Assembly: GCF_003151255.1 (NCBI RefSeq) | Contig: NZ_CP029481.1 | Location: 3,162,001-3,226,000 of the forward strand | From: Microvirga sp. 17 mud 1-3 | GTDB taxonomy: Bacteria; Pseudomonadota; Alphaproteobacteria; Rhizobiales; Beijerinckiaceae | Length of the DNA: 64,000 bases | Direction: 5' to 3' | Part shown: positions 61,996-64,000 of the stretch, piece by piece | How positions within the stretch are numbered: the first letter of the stretch is position 1 | How the letters are laid out: each line of letters starts with the position of its first letter | Position numbers and translations under genes: made by a program | Notes under the pieces: generated by a model | Seen by the model: the letters and a program-made list of their open reading frames with translations, nothing else | Told to the model about the DNA's origin: nothing | Databases searched by the model: none

Positions 61996-62112
61996 CCCTC
62001 TCCCCCCTTGTGGGGGAGAGTTGGAGAGGGGGGTGTGAGCGCCACGTTCTGAGAGTCTTGCGCTAACACCCCCACCCTTGCCCTCCCCACAAGGGGGAGG
62101 GAATCCTGTCGT
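61996..62112. repeat. Dispersed palindromic intergenic element, copy 2 (inverted relative to copy 1)
   Basis: The element fills most of the 325-bp recR-dapD gap (61957-62281), in which I see no gene. Its ends read CCCTCTCCCCCCTTGTGGGG and CCCTCCCCACAAGGGGGAGG, forming a long imperfect hairpin. The inner TGTGAGCGCCACGTTCTGAG is the reverse complement of the inner part of copy 1 at 38461. It lies in the same type of site, just downstream of an operon end. Confidence 0.75.
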
Positions 62113-62281
62113 ATCGTGTCCCGGTTGCGCGCGTCCTTCCCCGGATTTCGCCTTGTCATAACCGGCTCACGCCCTGGAACAGCGCACATCGCTCCCATTC
62201 CGGCACGGATCAGGTGACAGGCCGGGGCGCCGTTGCTAAGCAGACCTCCCGCCATTCTCTCCAAAGCCTGTGAGCCGATCC

Positions 62282-63124
62282 ATGTCCCATACCGATCTCG
62301 CCCGCACCGTCGACAACGCCTGGGAGGACCGGGCGAATGTGAGCCCCGGCACCAAGGGCGCCGTGCGCGACGCCGTGGAAGAGGCCATCAGCCTGCTCGA
62401 TTCCGGCAAGGCCCGTGTCGCCGAGAAAGTCGGCGGCGAATGGCAGGTGCATCAATGGCTGAAGAAGGCCGTGCTCCTGTCCTTCCGCCTCAACGACATG
62501 GAAGTGATCAAGGGCGGCCCGGGCGAGGCCACCTGGTGGGACAAGGTCCCGTCCAAATTCGCCGGATGGGGCGAGAATCGGTTCCGGGATGCGGGCTTCC
62601 GCGCAGTCCCCAACTGCACCGTGCGGCGCGGCGCCTATATCGCGCCCGGCGTGGTGCTGATGCCGTCCTTCGTCAATCTCGGCGCCTATGTGGACGAAGG
62701 CACCATGGTCGATACCTGGGCGACCGTCGGCTCCTGCGCGCAGATCGGCAAGAACGTGCACCTCTCCGGCGGCGTCGGCATCGGTGGCGTGCTTGAGCCG
62801 CTTCAGGCGAATCCCACCATCATCGAGGACAATTGCTTCATCGGCGCCCGCTCCGAAGTGGTGGAGGGCGTCGTGGTCGGCGAGGGCTCGGTGCTGTCCA
62901 TGGGCGTCTTCATCTCGGCCTCCACCAAGATCATCGACCGCAATACCGGCGAGGTCTTCGTCGGCAAGGTCCCGCCCTATTCGGTGGTCGTCCCCGGCTC
63001 GCTCCCTGGCAAGCCGCTGCCCGACGGCACCCCCGGCCCATCCCTCTACTGCGCCGTCATCGTGAAGCGCGTCGACGCGCAGACCCGGGCCAAGACGGGG
63101 ATCAACGAGCTGTTGAGGGATTGA
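62282..63124 (+). CDS. dapD: 2,3,4,5-tetrahydropyridine-2,6-dicarboxylate N-succinyltransferase
   Basis: The 280-residue protein starts at 62282 ([20 protein letters not shown]). It has the N-terminal helical domain and a left-handed beta-helix of hexapeptide repeats ([43 protein letters not shown]). DapD-specific marks are [15 protein letters not shown] and [12 protein letters not shown]. It transfers succinyl from succinyl-CoA to tetrahydrodipicolinate in lysine/diaminopimelate synthesis. It is 4 bp upstream of dapE. Confidence 0.95.
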   Translation: MSHTDLARTVDNAWEDRANVSPGTKGAVRDAVEEAISLLDSGKARVAEKVGGEWQVHQWLKKAVLLSFRLNDMEVIKGGPGEATWWDKVPSKFAGWGENRFRDAGFRAVPNCTVRRGAYIAPGVVLMPSFVNLGAYVDEGTMVDTWATVGSCAQIGKNVHLSGGVGIGGVLEPLQANPTIIEDNCFIGARSEVVEGVVVGEGSVLSMGVFISASTKIIDRNTGEVFVGKVPPYSVVVPGSLPGKPLPDGTPGPSLYCAVIVKRVDAQTRAKTGINELLRD

Positions 63125-63128
63125 TCCG

Positions 63129-64000
63129 ATGGATCACTCCCCCGTCTCCCTCGCACAATCCCTCATCCGCTGCCCTTCAGTGACCCCCGCCGAAGGCGGA
63201 GCGTTGGCTTACATCGAGAGCGTCCTTCGGGAAGCGGGTTTCGCGGTGCATCGGCCGGTCTTCTCCGAGCCCGGCACGCCGGACGTGGAAAACCTCTATG
63301 CCCGCTATGGCACAGGGAGCCCCTACCTGCTCTTCGCCGGCCATACGGACGTGGTGCCGCCGGGCGATGTCGCCCGCTGGCGGCACGATCCGTTCGGCGG
63401 GGTGATCGACGGGGGCGAGCTCCATGGGCGCGGTGCGGTCGACATGAAGGGCGGGATCGCCTGCATGATGGCGGCGGCGCTCGCCTTCCTCCGCGAGCGG
63501 CCGGATTTCGGAGGCTCCATCGGCTTCCTCATCACCGGGGACGAGGAAGGACCAGCCGTCAACGGCACCGTGAAGCTTCTCGAATGGGCGAAGGCCCGGG
63601 GCGAGCGCTTCGACGCCTGCATCCTGGGTGAGCCGACCAATCCGGAGCGGCTCGGGGACATGATCAAGATCGGCCGGCGCGGCTCGCTCACCGGGCATGT
63701 GACGGTCGAGGGCAAGCAGGGGCACGTGGCCTATCCGCACCTCGCCGATAACCCGATCCCTCACCTCATGCGGCTGCTCTCCGCCCTCATCGGCGAGCCC
63801 CTCGACCACGGCACGGAGCATTTCGACGCCTCCAATCTCGAAGTCACGACCGTCGATGTGGGCAACCCGGCCGCGAACGTGATTCCGGCCGCGGCACGGG
63901 CCACCTTCAACATCCGCTTCAACGATCGCTGGACGCCGCAGAGCTTGGAGGAGGAGCTTGCCCGCCGCCTGCGCGAGGCTGCCGGCAACCATGTGCGCTA
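63129..64000 (+). CDS. dapE: Succinyl-diaminopimelate desuccinylase (3' end cut by window)
   Basis: The first 290 codons of dapE are present. Di-zinc M20 peptidase motifs are visible: [24 protein letters not shown] and the catalytic GDEEGPA, followed by [12 protein letters not shown] and the dimerisation domain ([26 protein letters not shown]). It removes succinate from N-succinyl-LL-diaminopimelate. The gene continues beyond 64000. The start is the ATG at 63129, 4 bp after the dapD stop, so the two form an operon for diaminopimelate and lysine. Confidence 0.93.
   Translation, partial: MDHSPVSLAQSLIRCPSVTPAEGGALAYIESVLREAGFAVHRPVFSEPGTPDVENLYARYGTGSPYLLFAGHTDVVPPGDVARWRHDPFGGVIDGGELHGRGAVDMKGGIACMMAAALAFLRERPDFGGSIGFLITGDEEGPAVNGTVKLLEWAKARGERFDACILGEPTNPERLGDMIKIGRRGSLTGHVTVEGKQGHVAYPHLADNPIPHLMRLLSALIGEPLDHGTEHFDASNLEVTTVDVGNPAANVIPAAARATFNIRFNDRWTPQSLEEELARRLREAAGNHVR

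Overview
The window is GC-rich, densely coded chromosomal DNA from an alphaproteobacterium of the Hyphomicrobiales (Rhizobiales). A Microvirga or Methylobacteriaceae-like genome fits best. This rests on the glpSTPQUV glycerol transporter, the ffs-dnaX-ybaB-recR order, the small DUF4170, DUF2093 and DUF3297 proteins, an NsrR/group III truncated globin pair, and RTX proteins ending in the lysine-rich tail typical of Microvirga-like genomes. The genus is inference; no rRNA or tRNA gene was found. I saw no prophage, insertion sequence, CRISPR array or plasmid functions.

Layout. 1-5.6 kb: end of an unidentified gene with an intrinsic terminator, a DMT exporter, a small secreted ABM-fold protein coupled to a 52-residue membrane protein, then an Lrp-type regulator divergent from arginase and ornithine cyclodeaminase (arginine to ornithine to proline). 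5.6-11.7 kb: the glycerol ABC importer operon glpS-T-P-Q-U-V on the minus strand. 12-18.8 kb: a serralysin-type RTX protease, an Ada-AlkA fusion, a PEP-mutase-family enzyme, a deformylase-like protein lacking active-site residues, and a Tat-exported flavin amine oxidase. 19-22.1 kb: marR-emrB-emrA efflux operon. 22.2-23.8 kb: an accessory patch of very small genes. 23.8-36.2 kb: VOC, HAD, RNA-modification enzymes, nsrR with a truncated haemoglobin, PQQ glucose dehydrogenase, a hydrolase and a DEAD-box helicase. 36.4-39.8 kb: a GH113-like RTX protein, a dispersed repeat, and a gdx exporter behind a candidate guanidine-II riboswitch. 39.8-49.2 kb: YihY, gshA, YbdK-like ligase, rsmE, ubiA, efflux, and a MarR regulator with a perfect operator palindrome. 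49.3-56.9 kb: a Tat-exported protein of unknown function, then envelope genes (IMPase family, DUF4170, DUF374, waaA, lpxK) and xseA. 57-64 kb: a second RTX protein, ffs, dnaX, ybaB, recR, dapD and a truncated dapE.

Most of the window is ordinary chromosomal backbone. The parts that deserve a second look are: two RTX proteins 20 kb apart with unrelated N-terminal passengers but almost identical C-terminal cassettes; a deformylase paralogue that has lost two metal ligands and the catalytic Gln; the candidate guanidine-II riboswitch; operator-like dyads beside arginase, NsrR/globin and MarR genes; a tiny-gene cluster containing two paralogues around a 36-residue membrane ORF; and three mobile or repeat elements, including one family present twice in inverted orientation. 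I did not find a clearly new multi-gene defence or metabolic system. All family assignments come from reading motifs, without database searches.
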